From: Catellatospora methionotrophica
GTDB taxonomy: Bacteria > Actinomycetota > Actinomycetes > Mycobacteriales > Micromonosporaceae
Direction of reading: 5' to 3'
Length of the DNA stretch: 64,000 nt
NCBI RefSeq assembly: GCF_011297335.1
Contig: NZ_JAAOTJ010000006.1
Coordinates: 186,001 to 250,000 of the forward strand
The notes below the pieces were generated by a model. That model worked only from the letters and a program-made list of their open reading frames with translations. It was not told the origin of the DNA and made no database searches. The position numbers and the translations under genes were made by a program. Shown here piece after piece: positions 50,785-60,093 of the stretch; the stretch's first letter is position 1; each line of letters starts with the position of its first letter.

Positions 50785-51914
50785 TGGTGTCAGGTGACGG
50801 CCGGTTGCGGTCGGTGGTGCTGGCCGGTGGTGGCACCGGCGGGCACATCTACCCGCTGCTGGCGTTCGCGGACTGTCTGCGCCGCCACGACCCGGACGTG
50901 CGCATCACGTGCCTGGGCACGCCGCGCGGCATGGAGACGGAGCTGATCCCGGCGGCCGGCTACGACCTGCGGCACATTCCGGCGTACCAGCTGCCCCGCT
51001 CGGTGAACATGAACCTGCTGCGCACCCCGGACCGGATGTTCCGGTCCACCAAGGCGGCGCGCGCGGTCCTGGACGAGGTCGAGGCGGACGCGGTCGTGGG
51101 CTTCGGCGGCTACGTCTCCGTCCCGGCCTACCTGGCCGCCTGGCGGCGGCACACGCCGATCGTGATCCACGAGGTGAACGTGCCCGCCGGTGTCGCGAAC
51201 AAGATGGGCATGCGCTTCACCGACCACCTGGCGGTCGGCTTCCCGCACCAGCCGCGCCAGGACGAGTCGCTGCGCGGCGCGACCGTGGTCGGTGTGCCGC
51301 TGCGGCAGTCCATCACCACGCTGGACCGGGTCGCGCTGCGCGAGCGGGCCCGTGCCCACTTCGGGCTGGACCCGCACCGCCCGACGCTGTTCGTGTTCGG
51401 CGCGTCGCAGGGCGCCCGCTCGATCAACCTGGCGGTGGCCGCCTCGGCGAAGGCGCTGACCTCGGCGGGCGTGCAGGTGCTGCACGTGATCGGCGCCCGC
51501 AACGAGGACTTCGACGTGCCGAGCGACCTGGCCGCGCCGTACGTGCGGGTCAAGTTCATCAACGAGATGGAACTGGGCTACGCCGCCGCCGACCTGGCGC
51601 TGTGCCGTGGTGGCGCGATGACCTGCGCGGAGACGGCCGCGCTGGGGGTGCCCGCGATCTACGTTCCGCTGCCGTACGGCAACGGCGAGCAGCGGCGCAA
51701 CGCGCTCCCGGTCGTTGAGGCTGGTGGTGGACTTATCGTCGACGACGCCGAGCTGACCCCGCAGTGGATCGAGCAGAACGTGCTGCCGCTGGTGACGGAC
51801 CAGGCCAGGCTGGCCACGATGGGCTACGCGGCGGCGGCGTACGGGCGGCGGGACGGCGACGAGCAGTTGCGCTCGTTCCTGCTGAACGCGCTGGCGACGG
51901 CGAAGCGAAACTAG
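50784..51914 (+). CDS. murG: UDP-GlcNAc transferase MurG
   Basis: A 376-residue GT28 glycosyltransferase that turns lipid I into lipid II on the inner membrane face. The N-terminal glycine loop is SVVLAGGGTGGHIYPLLAFADCL. GFGGYVSVPAYLAAW and VIHEVNVPAGVANKM line the acceptor site. FVFGASQGARSINLAV and CRGGAMTCAETAALGVPAIYVPLPYGNGEQRRNA form the UDP-GlcNAc site. ATG 50784 is preferred because GAGGAGA precedes it by about 6 bases; GTG 50781 is possible. Overlaps the ftsW stop. Confidence 0.95.
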   Translation: MVSGDGRLRSVVLAGGGTGGHIYPLLAFADCLRRHDPDVRITCLGTPRGMETELIPAAGYDLRHIPAYQLPRSVNMNLLRTPDRMFRSTKAARAVLDEVEADAVVGFGGYVSVPAYLAAWRRHTPIVIHEVNVPAGVANKMGMRFTDHLAVGFPHQPRQDESLRGATVVGVPLRQSITTLDRVALRERARAHFGLDPHRPTLFVFGASQGARSINLAVAASAKALTSAGVQVLHVIGARNEDFDVPSDLAAPYVRVKFINEMELGYAAADLALCRGGAMTCAETAALGVPAIYVPLPYGNGEQRRNALPVVEAGGGLIVDDAELTPQWIEQNVLPLVTDQARLATMGYAAAAYGRRDGDEQLRSFLLNALATAKRN

Positions 51915-51925
51915 GGAGGCGTGCA

Positions 51926-53410
51926 GTGGAGACGGCGGAGATGATCCCGGCGGGTGTGCTCACCGCGGAGGACCTGGGCCGGGTGCACATGATCGGCGTC
52001 GGTGGCGTCGGCATGAGCGGACTGGCCCGGCTGCTGCTGACCCGCGGCGTGCCGGTGTCCGGTTCGGAACTGCGCGAGTGGCCCGCGCTGGCGGCGCTGC
52101 GGGCGCTGGGCGGCACGATCTACATGAGCCACGACGTGTCGAACCTGGACGGCGTGGACACGGTCATCTACTCGACCGCGATCCCGGCCGACCACGTGGA
52201 GCTGGCCGAGGCGCGCAGGCGCGGGCTGCGCGTGCTGCACCGCTCCGAGGCGCTGGCCGCCTCGATGACCGGGCGGCGCACCATCGCGGTGGCGGGCACG
52301 CACGGCAAGACCACCACCACCTCCATGATCACCCTGATCATGCAGCAGGCGGGGCTCGCCCCGTCGTTCGTGATCGGCGGGGAGATCTCCGAGGTGGGCT
52401 CGAACGCCCACCACGGCACCGGGGAGTTCTTCGTCGCCGAGGCCGACGAGAGCGACCGGTCGTTCCTGCTGTACCGGCCGCACGTGTCGATCATCACGAA
52501 CGTGGAGGAGGACCACCTCAACACGTACGGCACGCTGGCCAACCTGGAGGACGCGTTCGTCGAGTTCGGCACCCTGGTCGAGCCGGACGGCTTCGTGGTC
52601 ACCTGTGCCGACGACCCGGGCGCGACGAGGGTCGCCGCGCGGCTGCGCGAGCTGGGGCGCACCGTGTTCACGTACGGCGAGTCGCCCGAGGCCGACCTGC
52701 GGCTGACCGACATCACCACGACCGCCGCGGGCGTGCGCTACCTGGCCTCGCTCAACGGGCAGGCGCTGGGCGAGTTCTCGATGCCGGTGCCCGGCCGCCA
52801 CCTGGGCCTCAACAGCGCCTCGGCCGTGCTGACCGCGCTCAAGCTGGGCGTGGACCCCGAGGTGATCGCGGCGGGCCTGGCCGCGCACCCCGGCGTCCGC
52901 CGCCGCTTCGAGCTCAAGGGCATCGTCAACGGCGTACGCGTCTACGACGAGTACGCCTACCACCCGACCTCGATGACCGCCGCCCTGCACACGCTGCGCG
53001 AGGTGGCCGGGGACGGCCGCCTGGTGGTGGTCTTCCAGCCGTACCGGATGTACCGCACCCGGGACCTGCAGGAGGAGATGGCCACCGCGCTCGGGCTCGC
53101 CGACGAGGCCGTGATCATGGAGGTCTTCGGCCCCGGCGAGGTGCGCGAGCCGGGCGAGGGCGGGGTGGCGCTGACCGCGGCCGTCCCGCTGCCGCCCGAG
53201 CAGAAGATCTTCGTGCCGTCCTGGGAGGACGTGCCGGGCGAGGTGGTCCACCGGGTCCGCGAGGGCGACGTCGTGGTGACCATGGGCGCGCCGCCGATCT
53301 CGCTGATGGGCGACGAGCTGATGGCGGCCCTGGCCGAGCGCGGCGACCCCATCTCCCCGAACGGGTACGTCGCCCGCCACGCCTCACCGGACGCGCGAGA
53401 GCTGGGCTGA
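51926..53410 (+). CDS. murC: UDP-MurNAc-L-alanine ligase MurC
   Basis: A 494-residue Mur ligase that starts the stem peptide. The N-terminal HMIGVGGVGMSGLARLLL binds UDP. The ATP loop is IAVAGTHGKTTTTSMITLIM, followed by FFVAEADESDRSFLLYRP and NVEEDHLNTYG. HPGVRRRFELKG and YDEYAYHPTSMTAALHTLRE mark the C-terminal domain. GTG 51926 is chosen because GGGAGG lies 6 bases upstream. The ATGs further in would remove part of the N-terminal strand. The stop overlaps the ftsQ ATG. Confidence 0.95.
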   Translation: METAEMIPAGVLTAEDLGRVHMIGVGGVGMSGLARLLLTRGVPVSGSELREWPALAALRALGGTIYMSHDVSNLDGVDTVIYSTAIPADHVELAEARRRGLRVLHRSEALAASMTGRRTIAVAGTHGKTTTTSMITLIMQQAGLAPSFVIGGEISEVGSNAHHGTGEFFVAEADESDRSFLLYRPHVSIITNVEEDHLNTYGTLANLEDAFVEFGTLVEPDGFVVTCADDPGATRVAARLRELGRTVFTYGESPEADLRLTDITTTAAGVRYLASLNGQALGEFSMPVPGRHLGLNSASAVLTALKLGVDPEVIAAGLAAHPGVRRRFELKGIVNGVRVYDEYAYHPTSMTAALHTLREVAGDGRLVVVFQPYRMYRTRDLQEEMATALGLADEAVIMEVFGPGEVREPGEGGVALTAAVPLPPEQKIFVPSWEDVPGEVVHRVREGDVVVTMGAPPISLMGDELMAALAERGDPISPNGYVARHASPDARELG

Positions 53411-54225
53411 TGCCGGAGGGGTCGGACGCGGGCGACGGATCGCGGCGGCGCTGGCGGCTCGTACGGGCCGGCACCGACGCCGTTCCGCCGTGGGTTCGGC
53501 AGTTCATGCGGCGTACCCGGATCCCGCTGTCGCGGGCCGGCCGGGTGCGCCGCAACCGGCAGATCGTGGCCCGGCTCGGCCTGGCCGCCGGCGCGCTCAC
53601 CGTGGTCGGCCTGCTGGGCTGGCTCGTGTTCGCCTCCCCGGTGCTCGGGGTGCGCGAGGTCTGGGTGGAGGGCGTGCTGATCCTGGAGCCCGACCAGGTG
53701 CGCGCCGCCGCCGCGGTGCCCGGCGGCACGCCGCTGGCCCGCGTGGACACCGAGGCGGTGCGCGCCCGGGTGGCCGCGCTGGCCCCGGCCCGGGAGGTCA
53801 CCGTGTCCCGCAGTTGGCCGTCCACTCTGGTCATCGAGGTGGTCGAGCGGACGCCGGTCGGCGCGGTGCCGCACGGAAACAAGTATGATCTATTCGATGA
53901 TCATGGTGTGATCTACCGTACGGTCTCCAGCGTCCCGTCCGGAGTCGTGCGGGTGCAGTTGGCGACGCCGGGCCCGCAGGACGTCTCGACCCGGTCCGCG
54001 CTGGAGGTGCTGCGGTCGCTGACCAAGCGGCTGCGCTCCCAACTGGTCACCCTGGTCGTCGAGGGACCGGCCCGGATCCGGCTGGAACTGTCCGGGGACA
54101 AGGTCGTGACCTGGGGCGACGCGGAGAACAGCGACTGGAAGGCGAAGGCGGCGGACTCCCTGCTGGCCAAGCCGGACAAGCGCATCGACGTCAGCGGCGC
54201 ACCGGAGGTCGTGACCCTCGGCTGA
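53410..54225 (+). CDS. ftsQ: cell-division protein FtsQ
   Basis: A 271-residue bitopic protein. A basic cytosolic tail of ~65 residues precedes one membrane helix (LGLAAGALTVVGLLGWLVF), a POTRA domain (VLGVREVWVEGVLILEPDQVRAAAAV, then VTVSRSWPSTLVIEVVERTPVG) and the FtsQ beta domain (YDLFDDHGVIYRTVSS). It is the scaffold of the FtsQ-L-B complex at the septum. It starts in a 1-base overlap with murC. The small region around 53880 (AACAAGTATGATCTATTC) is markedly AT-rich compared with the rest of the gene. Confidence 0.92.
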   Translation: MPEGSDAGDGSRRRWRLVRAGTDAVPPWVRQFMRRTRIPLSRAGRVRRNRQIVARLGLAAGALTVVGLLGWLVFASPVLGVREVWVEGVLILEPDQVRAAAAVPGGTPLARVDTEAVRARVAALAPAREVTVSRSWPSTLVIEVVERTPVGAVPHGNKYDLFDDHGVIYRTVSSVPSGVVRVQLATPGPQDVSTRSALEVLRSLTKRLRSQLVTLVVEGPARIRLELSGDKVVTWGDAENSDWKAKAADSLLAKPDKRIDVSGAPEVVTLG

Positions 54226-54347
54226 CCGGTTCCGCGGCGCTCGGCCGCGGTGGCGTGCGCGAGGTCTCCATAGTGGAAGGCGAGACACGCCGCAGTGGTC
54301 CTTGGATCACAGCGTGCCGACGCTTACGTTTCCGTACAAGACAATGA

Positions 54348-54376
54348 TTGACATAACCGTAAGGCTCTAGTAGAGG
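54348..54376 (+). promoter_or_regulatory. ftsZ promoter
   Basis: TTGACA (54348-54353) and TAGAGG (54371-54376) are 17 bases apart, giving a start near 54383 and a leader of about 127 bases before ftsZ. The 284-base ftsQ-ftsZ gap is otherwise without genes. This promoter would let ftsZ be expressed independently of the upstream cluster. Confidence 0.75.
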
Positions 54377-54509
54377 TTTAGGGTTCCCACCCCGCACCGC
54401 TGCCGGAGTGGCAATGACCGGAGTTCCGCCTCCGCCATTGCGGCAAGCAAGGCCGGGTGGGGGCGCAGCCCTCGCCCTTGTGGCACCAGAGCCTCGAAGG
54501 AAGGGTCCG

Positions 54510-55619
54510 ATGACACCTCCGCACAATTACCTCGCGGTCATCAAGGTCGTCGGCATCGGCGGCGGTGGCGTCAATGCCGTCAACCGCATGATCGAGGTCG
54601 GCCTCAAGGGCGTGGAGTTCATCGCCATCAACACCGACGCGCAGGCGCTGCTGATGAGCGACGCCGACGTCAAGCTCGACGTGGGCCGGGAACTGACCCG
54701 CGGCCTGGGCGCCGGGGCCAATCCCGACGTGGGCAAGAACGCCGCCGAGGACCACCGCGACGAGATCGAGGAGGTGCTCAAGGGCGCCGACATGGTCTTC
54801 GTCACCTGTGGCGAGGGCGGCGGCACCGGCACCGGCGGCGCGCCCGTGGTGGCCAACATCGCCCGCAAGCTGGGCGCGCTGACCATCGGCGTGGTCACCC
54901 GGCCGTTCTCCTTCGAGGGCAAGCGCCGCCAGGTCCAGGCCGAGTCCGGGATCGAGGAGCTGCGCAACCAGTGCGACACGCTCATCGTGATCCCCAACGA
55001 CCGGCTGCTGGCCCTCGGCGACCGCGGCATCACCATGATGGACGCGTTCCGCCAGGCCGACCAGGTGCTGCTGTCCGGTGTCCAGGGCATCACCGACCTG
55101 ATCACCACGCCGGGTCTGATCAACCTCGACTTCGCCGACGTGAAGAGCGTCATGAGCGGCGCGGGCAGCGCCCTGATGGGCATCGGCAGCGCCCGCGGCG
55201 ACAACCGCGCGGTGGAGGCGGCCGAGCGCGCCATCTCCAGCCCGCTGCTGGAGCAGAGCATGGACGGCGCGCGCGGCGTGCTGCTGTCCATCGCGGGCGG
55301 CTCCGACCTCGGCCTGTTCGAGATCAACGACGCGGCGCAGCTGGTCACCGACGCGGCCCACCCGGACGCGAACATCATCTTCGGTGCGGTCATCGACGAC
55401 GCGCTGGGCGACGAGGTGCGGGTCACCGTGATCGCGGCCGGTTTCGACGGCGGCTCGCCGTCCTACAAGCCGGTCGAGATCCCGCGCAAGGTCACCCCGC
55501 CGGTCGAGGCGCCGACCCTGCGCCACCCGACCCCCACCAGCACGCCCCCTGCCCAGTCCCAGCGCAAGGTCCTCTTCGACGACGTAGACGTGCCGGACTT
55601 CCTGAAGAACGGTTCGTAG
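54510..55619 (+). CDS. ftsZ: cell-division GTPase FtsZ
   Basis: A 369-residue tubulin homologue that forms the Z-ring. The N-terminal [18 protein letters not shown] binds GTP; the tubulin signature is [19 protein letters not shown]; the T7 loop [11 protein letters not shown] supplies catalytic Asp. After the core come a ~45-residue linker and the conserved C-terminal peptide [12 protein letters not shown], which in actinobacteria binds SepF. Own promoter upstream. The last 19 bases of the gene recur 42 bases later outside the coding region. The ATG has AAGGAAGGG upstream. Confidence 0.97.
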   Translation: MTPPHNYLAVIKVVGIGGGGVNAVNRMIEVGLKGVEFIAINTDAQALLMSDADVKLDVGRELTRGLGAGANPDVGKNAAEDHRDEIEEVLKGADMVFVTCGEGGGTGTGGAPVVANIARKLGALTIGVVTRPFSFEGKRRQVQAESGIEELRNQCDTLIVIPNDRLLALGDRGITMMDAFRQADQVLLSGVQGITDLITTPGLINLDFADVKSVMSGAGSALMGIGSARGDNRAVEAAERAISSPLLEQSMDGARGVLLSIAGGSDLGLFEINDAAQLVTDAAHPDANIIFGAVIDDALGDEVRVTVIAAGFDGGSPSYKPVEIPRKVTPPVEAPTLRHPTPTSTPPAQSQRKVLFDDVDVPDFLKNGS

Positions 55620-55661
55620 TTCTTCAGGAGCAGTCGGCTCGGCCTGAAGAACGGTTCGTAG
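55601..55661. repeat. duplicated ftsZ tail and hairpin
   Basis: CCTGAAGAACGGTTCGTAG, the last codons and stop of ftsZ, is repeated exactly at 55643-55661 (period 42). TTCTTCAGG (55620-55628) is the complement of the start of the second copy, so a 9-bp hairpin with a 14-base loop can form right after the stop. It may act as a transcript end. Confidence 0.75.
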
Positions 55662-55678
55662 GCAGCCGGTTTCGGCCG

Positions 55679-55743
55679 AAGATCGCTGTTTCGGGTCAGA
55701 AGGTGCGGTCAGGCCGCAGATTTTGCCACGAAATGGCGATCTT
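55679..55743. repeat. 65-bp imperfect palindrome, family 1 copy E
   Basis: Begins AAGATCGCTGTTTCGGGTCA and ends CCACGAAATGGCGATCTT. The terminal pair 2:64 is A-T here versus T-A in copies A-C, a matched change. Pairs 9:57 and 10:56 are T-G wobbles. It occupies the ftsZ-yggS gap where many actinobacteria carry pgeF/yfiH. Confidence 0.85.
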
Positions 55744-55832
55744 GACGGTCGAGGGGCGGTCGTGAGCGAGGCTCCGGTCATGCGGTAAGAACAGCATGGC
55801 CGGAGCTTTCTTCGTACCTGGAGTGGATCTTG

Positions 55833-56570
55833 ATGGACGAGCAGCGGCGCGGGCAGATCGCGGCGAACCTGGCGGCGGTACGCGAGCGCATCGCCGCCGC
55901 GGCCGCGAAGGCCGGGCGCGATCCGGCCGAGATCACTCTGGTCGCGGTCACCAAGACCTACCCCGCCGCCGACGTGCTGCACCTGGCCGCGCTCGGGGTG
56001 GCCGACGTGGGGGAGAACCGCGACCAGGAGGCCGCCCCCAAGGCAGCCGAGACGGCCGCCGCAGGGGTGGACCTGCGCTGGCACTTCATCGGGCAGCTAC
56101 AGCGCAACAAGGCCCGCTCCGTGGCCTCGTACGCCGCGATGGTGCACTCGGTCGACTCGGTGCGGCTGGCGGACGCCCTGGGGGCCGCGGCGGCGCGGGC
56201 GGCGCAGGAGGGCCGGCCGGGACCGCTCGACGCGCTGGTCCAGCTCAGTGTGGACGGTGATCCGGACCGGGGCGGCGCGCTGCCCGCCGGTGACGATCCG
56301 GATCGGGCGATGCTGCGGGTGGCGCGGGCGATCGCCGGCTCGCCCGCGTTGCGGCTGCGCGGCGTGATGGCGGTGGCCCCGCTGGACTGGGCGCCCGATC
56401 GGGCCTTCGCCGAGGTGGCCCGGTGCGCCGCGCTGGTGCGGGCGGAGTTTCCTGATGCGACGGTCGTATCCGCGGGTATGAGCGACGATCTCGACGAGGC
56501 CGTGGCGTGCGGCGCGACACATGTGCGCATCGGCAGCGCATTGCTCGGAATGCGACCACCCCTGCGGTAG
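55833..56570 (+). CDS. yggS: YggS/PLPBP-family pyridoxal-phosphate-binding protein
   Basis: A 245-residue PLP-binding TIM-barrel protein. The PLP lysine lies in ITLVAVTKTYPAADVLHLAALGVADVGENRDQE; LRWHFIGQLQRNKARSV and VHSVDSVRLAD are conserved family segments; ATVVSAGMSDDLDEAVACGATHVRIGSALLG binds the phosphate. Members buffer PLP and affect amino-acid balance but lack racemase activity (family knowledge). Usually located between ftsZ and sepF in Gram-positive bacteria, as here. ATG 55833 is preferred to the adjoining TTG. Confidence 0.92.
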   Translation: MDEQRRGQIAANLAAVRERIAAAAAKAGRDPAEITLVAVTKTYPAADVLHLAALGVADVGENRDQEAAPKAAETAAAGVDLRWHFIGQLQRNKARSVASYAAMVHSVDSVRLADALGAAAARAAQEGRPGPLDALVQLSVDGDPDRGGALPAGDDPDRAMLRVARAIAGSPALRLRGVMAVAPLDWAPDRAFAEVARCAALVRAEFPDATVVSAGMSDDLDEAVACGATHVRIGSALLGMRPPLR

Positions 56571-56737
56571 CCTGGCGGCTGGCACCGAAATTACACGAGT
56601 GTGGTTAACCCACGTGACTGATGATGACGTGCAGCAGGCACTGGCTTGGTGGCGGGCTTTGATAGAGAGCTGGTGTCTGCGCGAGAGCGGCACAGGCACG
56701 GGGGTTTGTGCCGCACGGCGGACGGAGGGGCGCGGCA

Positions 56738-57514
56738 ATGGGCGCACTGCGTAAGGCGGGTGTGTGGCTCGGGCTGGTCGAGGACGATGACGAGCACGAG
56801 TACGACGAGCCTGCCTACGACAAGGGGTATTCCTCCGGTTACCGCGACCGCGGAGGTCGCCGCGGCGACCGGGCGGAGGATCGGTACTCGCGTGACGGGG
56901 GCCGGTACAACGACGACTTCGAGGACGATGACGACCTCGACGAGGCGCCGTCGGTCCCGCGTACCCGGATGGCGGCGGACCGCAGCGGTTCGGCACGCCT
57001 GGAGGCGGCGCGCGAGTCGGCGCGGGCGGAGGCCACCCGGCTGAACGTGGAGGCACGCCTGGAGGCGGCGCGGGCCGAGCGGGCCACGGTCCGCCCGATC
57101 ACCCGTCCGCTGACCGCGGCGCCGTCCACGGGGTCGGCGATGAGCGGGGGCACGACGGCGACCCGGGACAACCTGGCGCTCGCGCCGCAGGCACAGCCGC
57201 AGCAGCGGGTGGCGGCCACGGCGGACGACGACCGGCGGCCGCAGATCACCACGCTGCACCCCACCACGTACAACGAGGCGCGGCAGATCGGGGAGCGGTT
57301 CCGGGACGGCACACCGGTGATCATGAACCTGACGGAGATGGACGAGGCGGACGCCAAGCGTCTGGTTGACTTCGCGGCGGGACTCGCATTCGGGTTGCGG
57401 GGTACGATCGAGCGCGTCACCAACCGGGTGTTTCTGCTCTCACCGGCCAACGTCCAGGTAACCGCCGAGGACAAGGCCAAGATCGCCGAGGGCGGGTACC
57501 TCAACCAGAGTTAG
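56738..57514 (+). CDS. sepF: SepF, Z-ring membrane anchor
   Basis: A 258-residue protein. The N-terminal amphipathic helix [19 protein letters not shown] is the membrane-binding segment. A long Asp/Arg/Ala-rich linker follows. The C-terminal ~90 residues form the SepF core: [53 protein letters not shown], then [13 protein letters not shown]. It tethers FtsZ to the membrane and is the main FtsZ anchor in actinobacteria, which lack FtsA and ZipA (family knowledge). ATG 56738 follows GGAGGGG; an upstream in-frame ATG would spoil the amphipathic start. Confidence 0.94.
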   Translation: MGALRKAGVWLGLVEDDDEHEYDEPAYDKGYSSGYRDRGGRRGDRAEDRYSRDGGRYNDDFEDDDDLDEAPSVPRTRMAADRSGSARLEAARESARAEATRLNVEARLEAARAERATVRPITRPLTAAPSTGSAMSGGTTATRDNLALAPQAQPQQRVAATADDDRRPQITTLHPTTYNEARQIGERFRDGTPVIMNLTEMDEADAKRLVDFAAGLAFGLRGTIERVTNRVFLLSPANVQVTAEDKAKIAEGGYLNQS

Positions 57515-57538
57515 TCCTAGCGAGGGACTCCGACTGTC

Positions 57539-57829
57539 GTGTTTTCGCCTGTGCTGCAGGTCGCGTACCTCGCGATCTACATCTTCTACCTGGTGCTCCT
57601 GGCCAGGTTCGTGCTGGGTTACGTGCTCTCGTTCAGCCGGCGCTGGCAGCCTGTGCGGGGGTCCGCTGCCGCGCTCGAGGTCGTGTGGAGCGTCACTGAT
57701 CCGCCTCTCAAAGCGTTGAGGCGTGTGATCCCACCGTTGCGCATTGGTACCGTGAGCATCGACCTGAGTTCCATCGTCCTGTTGATTATCCTTTTAGTGC
57801 TGATGAACATCGTCGAGAAACTGATCTAG
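57539..57829 (+). CDS. yggT: YggT-family membrane protein
   Basis: A 96-residue protein with two membrane helices: LQVAYLAIYIFYLVLLARFVLGYVLSF and the C-terminal IDLSSIVLLIILLVLMNIVEKL. The intervening loop reads VVWSVTDPPLKALRRVIPPLRIG, the YggT signature (V-T-D-P-x-L-x2-x-R-R-x-I-P). Commonly found between sepF and divIVA in Gram-positives and thought to take part in envelope organisation. GTG 57539 is the only sensible start. Lower GC toward the 3' end than its neighbours. Confidence 0.9.
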   Translation: MFSPVLQVAYLAIYIFYLVLLARFVLGYVLSFSRRWQPVRGSAAALEVVWSVTDPPLKALRRVIPPLRIGTVSIDLSSIVLLIILLVLMNIVEKLI

Positions 57830-57889
57830 GGTGACCCCCACCCGAGGATCGGGTTCTCAACGCGGCCGCGACTGACCCGAGGAGTTTCG

Positions 57890-58675
57890 ATGCCGCTCAC
57901 CCCGGCCGACGTGCACAACGTCGCCTTTAAAAAGCCTCCGATCGGCAAGCGGGGGTACGACGAGGAGGAGGTCGACGCCTTCCTCGATGAGGTCGAGCGC
58001 GAACTCGCCCGTTTGATCGAAGAGAACAGCGAACTGCGCATGCAGGTCGAGCGCGGCGGCGGTGGCCGCCAGCCGGTCGGCCCCGGCGGCCCCGACCCGC
58101 GTCTGGCGGCGGAGCTGAACGAGATGAAGGCTCAGCTCGACCGCATGCAGCGCGACAAGTCCGCGGCCGAGCAGGCTGCCCGCGCCATGCAGAACGAGCT
58201 GGAGCAGCTGCGCGGCGGCGGCATGGCGGCCGCGGCGGCGATGTCCGGCCCCGAGGGCGAGCAGCAGGCGCTGCGCGTGCTCATGATGGCCCAGCGCACC
58301 GCCGACGACCACGTGTCCGACGCGCGCCGCGAGGCCGACAAGGTGCTGTCCGAGGCCCGTTCCAAGGCCGAGGAGGTCACCCGGGACGCCCGGGCGAAGG
58401 CCGACGCGCTGGAGCGCGACGCCCGCCAGCGCCACCAGGAGGCGATCAGTGGCCTGGACGCCAAGCGCACCGCGCTGCAGCAGCACATCGACACGCTCAA
58501 GCAGTTCGAGCGGGAGTACCGTACGCGCCTGAAGGCGTACCTGGAGAGCCAGCTGCGCGACCTCGAAGGCCGCGGTCAGAGCCTGGAGGCCGAGATCGGC
58601 CGCGGCGAGGACCGGCCGGCCGGCGGTGGCCTGGCCGCCGCGGGCTCGGGTTCCGGATCCTTCAACGGTCGCTGA
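57890..58675 (+). CDS. wag31: DivIVA/Wag31 polar growth protein
   Basis: A 261-residue coiled-coil protein. The N-terminal DivIVA domain reads [50 protein letters not shown] Gly/Pro linker follows, then a long coiled coil (about residues 60-235) rich in Ala, Glu and Arg, and a Gly/Ser-rich tail. It marks the cell pole or septum and directs peptidoglycan synthesis in actinobacteria. ATG 57890 has GAGGAG upstream. It ends the dcw-linked block. Confidence 0.95.
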   Translation: MPLTPADVHNVAFKKPPIGKRGYDEEEVDAFLDEVERELARLIEENSELRMQVERGGGGRQPVGPGGPDPRLAAELNEMKAQLDRMQRDKSAAEQAARAMQNELEQLRGGGMAAAAAMSGPEGEQQALRVLMMAQRTADDHVSDARREADKVLSEARSKAEEVTRDARAKADALERDARQRHQEAISGLDAKRTALQQHIDTLKQFEREYRTRLKAYLESQLRDLEGRGQSLEAEIGRGEDRPAGGGLAAAGSGSGSFNGR

Positions 58676-59012
58676 CCGACCCCGGCCACGTCCCATGGCG
58701 GTCCGCGTCGGCGGGCCGCCGGGGACGCGCCGAGTGACGGCGGTCCGACCGCCGGAGTTTCACCCCTCACGCACAGCCAGAGTCACCGCGGCAGCCTCAC
58801 CCCTCGAACGCTGCCGTTCGCACGGAGATAGAAAACGAGCCTGGGTGCCTCCGAGCCGTGAAACGGCGCGGCGCCCCGGGTTCGCCGGTGCGGGACCCTC
58901 CCGCCCCGGTAGCGATACGGCCGGTTCGTGAGCGCTTCCCCCCGGGTGTTGCCCAGGAGCGTGTCCCGGACCGGACCGAACCTGGATCTAGCCGACGCGG
59001 CGGGGGTGAGCT
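58676..59012. other. 337-base intergenic region after wag31
   Basis: No reading frame, RNA gene or palindrome-family member is convincing here. The stretch is GC-rich with several short inverted repeats of the kind expected by chance. A promoter for the 59013 gene must lie in it, but I could not choose one. Confidence 0.4.
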
Positions 59013-59672
59013 GTGATAGTCGCAAGTCTGCTGCTCATCCTCGTTGCCGTTGTGCTGCTCGTGCTGGGCCTCACGGACGGATCGAGCGGTCTGCTCGTCG
59101 GTTCGATCGGCACCAGCCTGCTGGCCGCGGTCGCCCTCGTGGTGGGCGCGCGCCAGGCTGCTGCCGCGCGAGCCGCGGCCGGTCTCCTCGACGAAGACGA
59201 GGACGAGCAGTTCGACGGTGACGAGGATGACGAACCGGCCGGCCGGCGTGCCGGCGGCCGGGCTGTGGTGCCGCCCCGCGTTCCCGAGCGGGACGACTGG
59301 GACGACGAGCCGGTGCGCCAGCCGGTGCTCGGCCGCACCGACACCGAACCCGTGTCCGGATACCAGCAGACCGAGGTCGTGCTGCCGGCGCAGGGTGCGG
59401 GCGGGCGGGCCGACGATTTCGACGACGAGGATCCGCCGGACGAGCCGGTGGCGCAGCGGATCTCCCCGGCGGACGCGGCGCGGATCGCGCGGATGTCGGC
59501 GGACGTGCTGGTGATCGACGGGCGGCCGCGCTACCACGTGGCCGGGTGCGTGCACCTGCTGGGACGGCCGTGCGAGCCGCTTCCGGTGTCCGAGGCCGTG
59601 GACCTCGGGTTCAGCCCCTGCGGCCTCTGCGAGCCGGACAGCGCCCTGCTGGCCGACGCCCGCCGGGTCTGA
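59013..59672 (+). CDS. membrane protein with Ada-like Cys cluster at the C-terminus
   Basis: A 219-residue protein. Two N-terminal membrane helices (IVASLLLILVAVVLLVLGL and LLVGSIGTSLLAAVALVVGA) are followed by an acidic disordered region (DEDEDEQFDGDEDDEPA). The C-terminal ~60 residues read ARIARMSADVLVIDGRPRYHVAGCVHLLG with FSPCGLC near the end. This is the x-Y-H-x3-C ... P-C-x2-C layout of the Ada metal-binding fold. It recalls Rv2144c by position after wag31. No function known; zinc binding at the inner membrane face is plausible. GTG 59013 follows GGGGGTGAG. Confidence 0.65.
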   Translation: MIVASLLLILVAVVLLVLGLTDGSSGLLVGSIGTSLLAAVALVVGARQAAAARAAAGLLDEDEDEQFDGDEDDEPAGRRAGGRAVVPPRVPERDDWDDEPVRQPVLGRTDTEPVSGYQQTEVVLPAQGAGGRADDFDDEDPPDEPVAQRISPADAARIARMSADVLVIDGRPRYHVAGCVHLLGRPCEPLPVSEAVDLGFSPCGLCEPDSALLADARRV

Positions 59673-59683
59673 CCGTCACGAAA

Positions 59684-59720
59684 GCCCGGCGCGCCGTCCT
59701 CACGGGTGGCGCGCCGGGGC
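59684..59720 (+). terminator. hairpin after the 59013 gene
   Basis: GCCCGGCGCGCC pairs with GGCGCGCCGGGGC (one bulged G) around a 12-base loop, 11 bases after the stop. There is no T-run, but position and stability fit a transcript end. Confidence 0.6.
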
Positions 59721-59772
59721 CGTACAGCGAGGTCCGCCACGATGCCGGAAGGGGCTTCCGGCACAATGGGTC

Positions 59773-60093
59773 ATGGCACGTGATCGGTCCCCGGCGGTGA
59801 CGGAACCCGCGGTCGTCGCGGTCCGGGTCAAACCGGGCGCCGGCCGGACCCGGGTCGGCGGGGCGTATCCCGGCCCGCACGGCACCGCCCTGATCGTCGC
59901 GGTGCAGGCTCCCGCGGTCGACGGCCGGGCCACCGAAGCCGCCCGGCGCGCGCTGGCCGAGGCGCTCGCACTGCCCACCGCCACCGTGTCGCTGCGTACG
60001 GGCCTGGCCAGCCGGGACAAGCTCTTCCTGATCGAGACCCCGCCCGCCGATCTGGCGGCGCGGCTGAGCGCGCTGCACGAGGCGGGCCGGTGA
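59773..60093 (+). CDS. DUF167 (YggU-family) protein
   Basis: A 106-residue protein of the DUF167/YggU fold: VVAVRVKPGAGRTRVGGAYPGPHGTALIVAVQAPAVDGRATEAARRALAEAL, then VSLRTGLASRDKLFLIE. Small alpha/beta proteins of unknown function that often accompany yggT and yggS. Its stop overlaps the antiporter GTG by 4 bases, so the two are coupled. The ATG at 59773 fits the family start. Confidence 0.9.
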   Translation: MARDRSPAVTEPAVVAVRVKPGAGRTRVGGAYPGPHGTALIVAVQAPAVDGRATEAARRALAEALALPTATVSLRTGLASRDKLFLIETPPADLAARLSALHEAGR

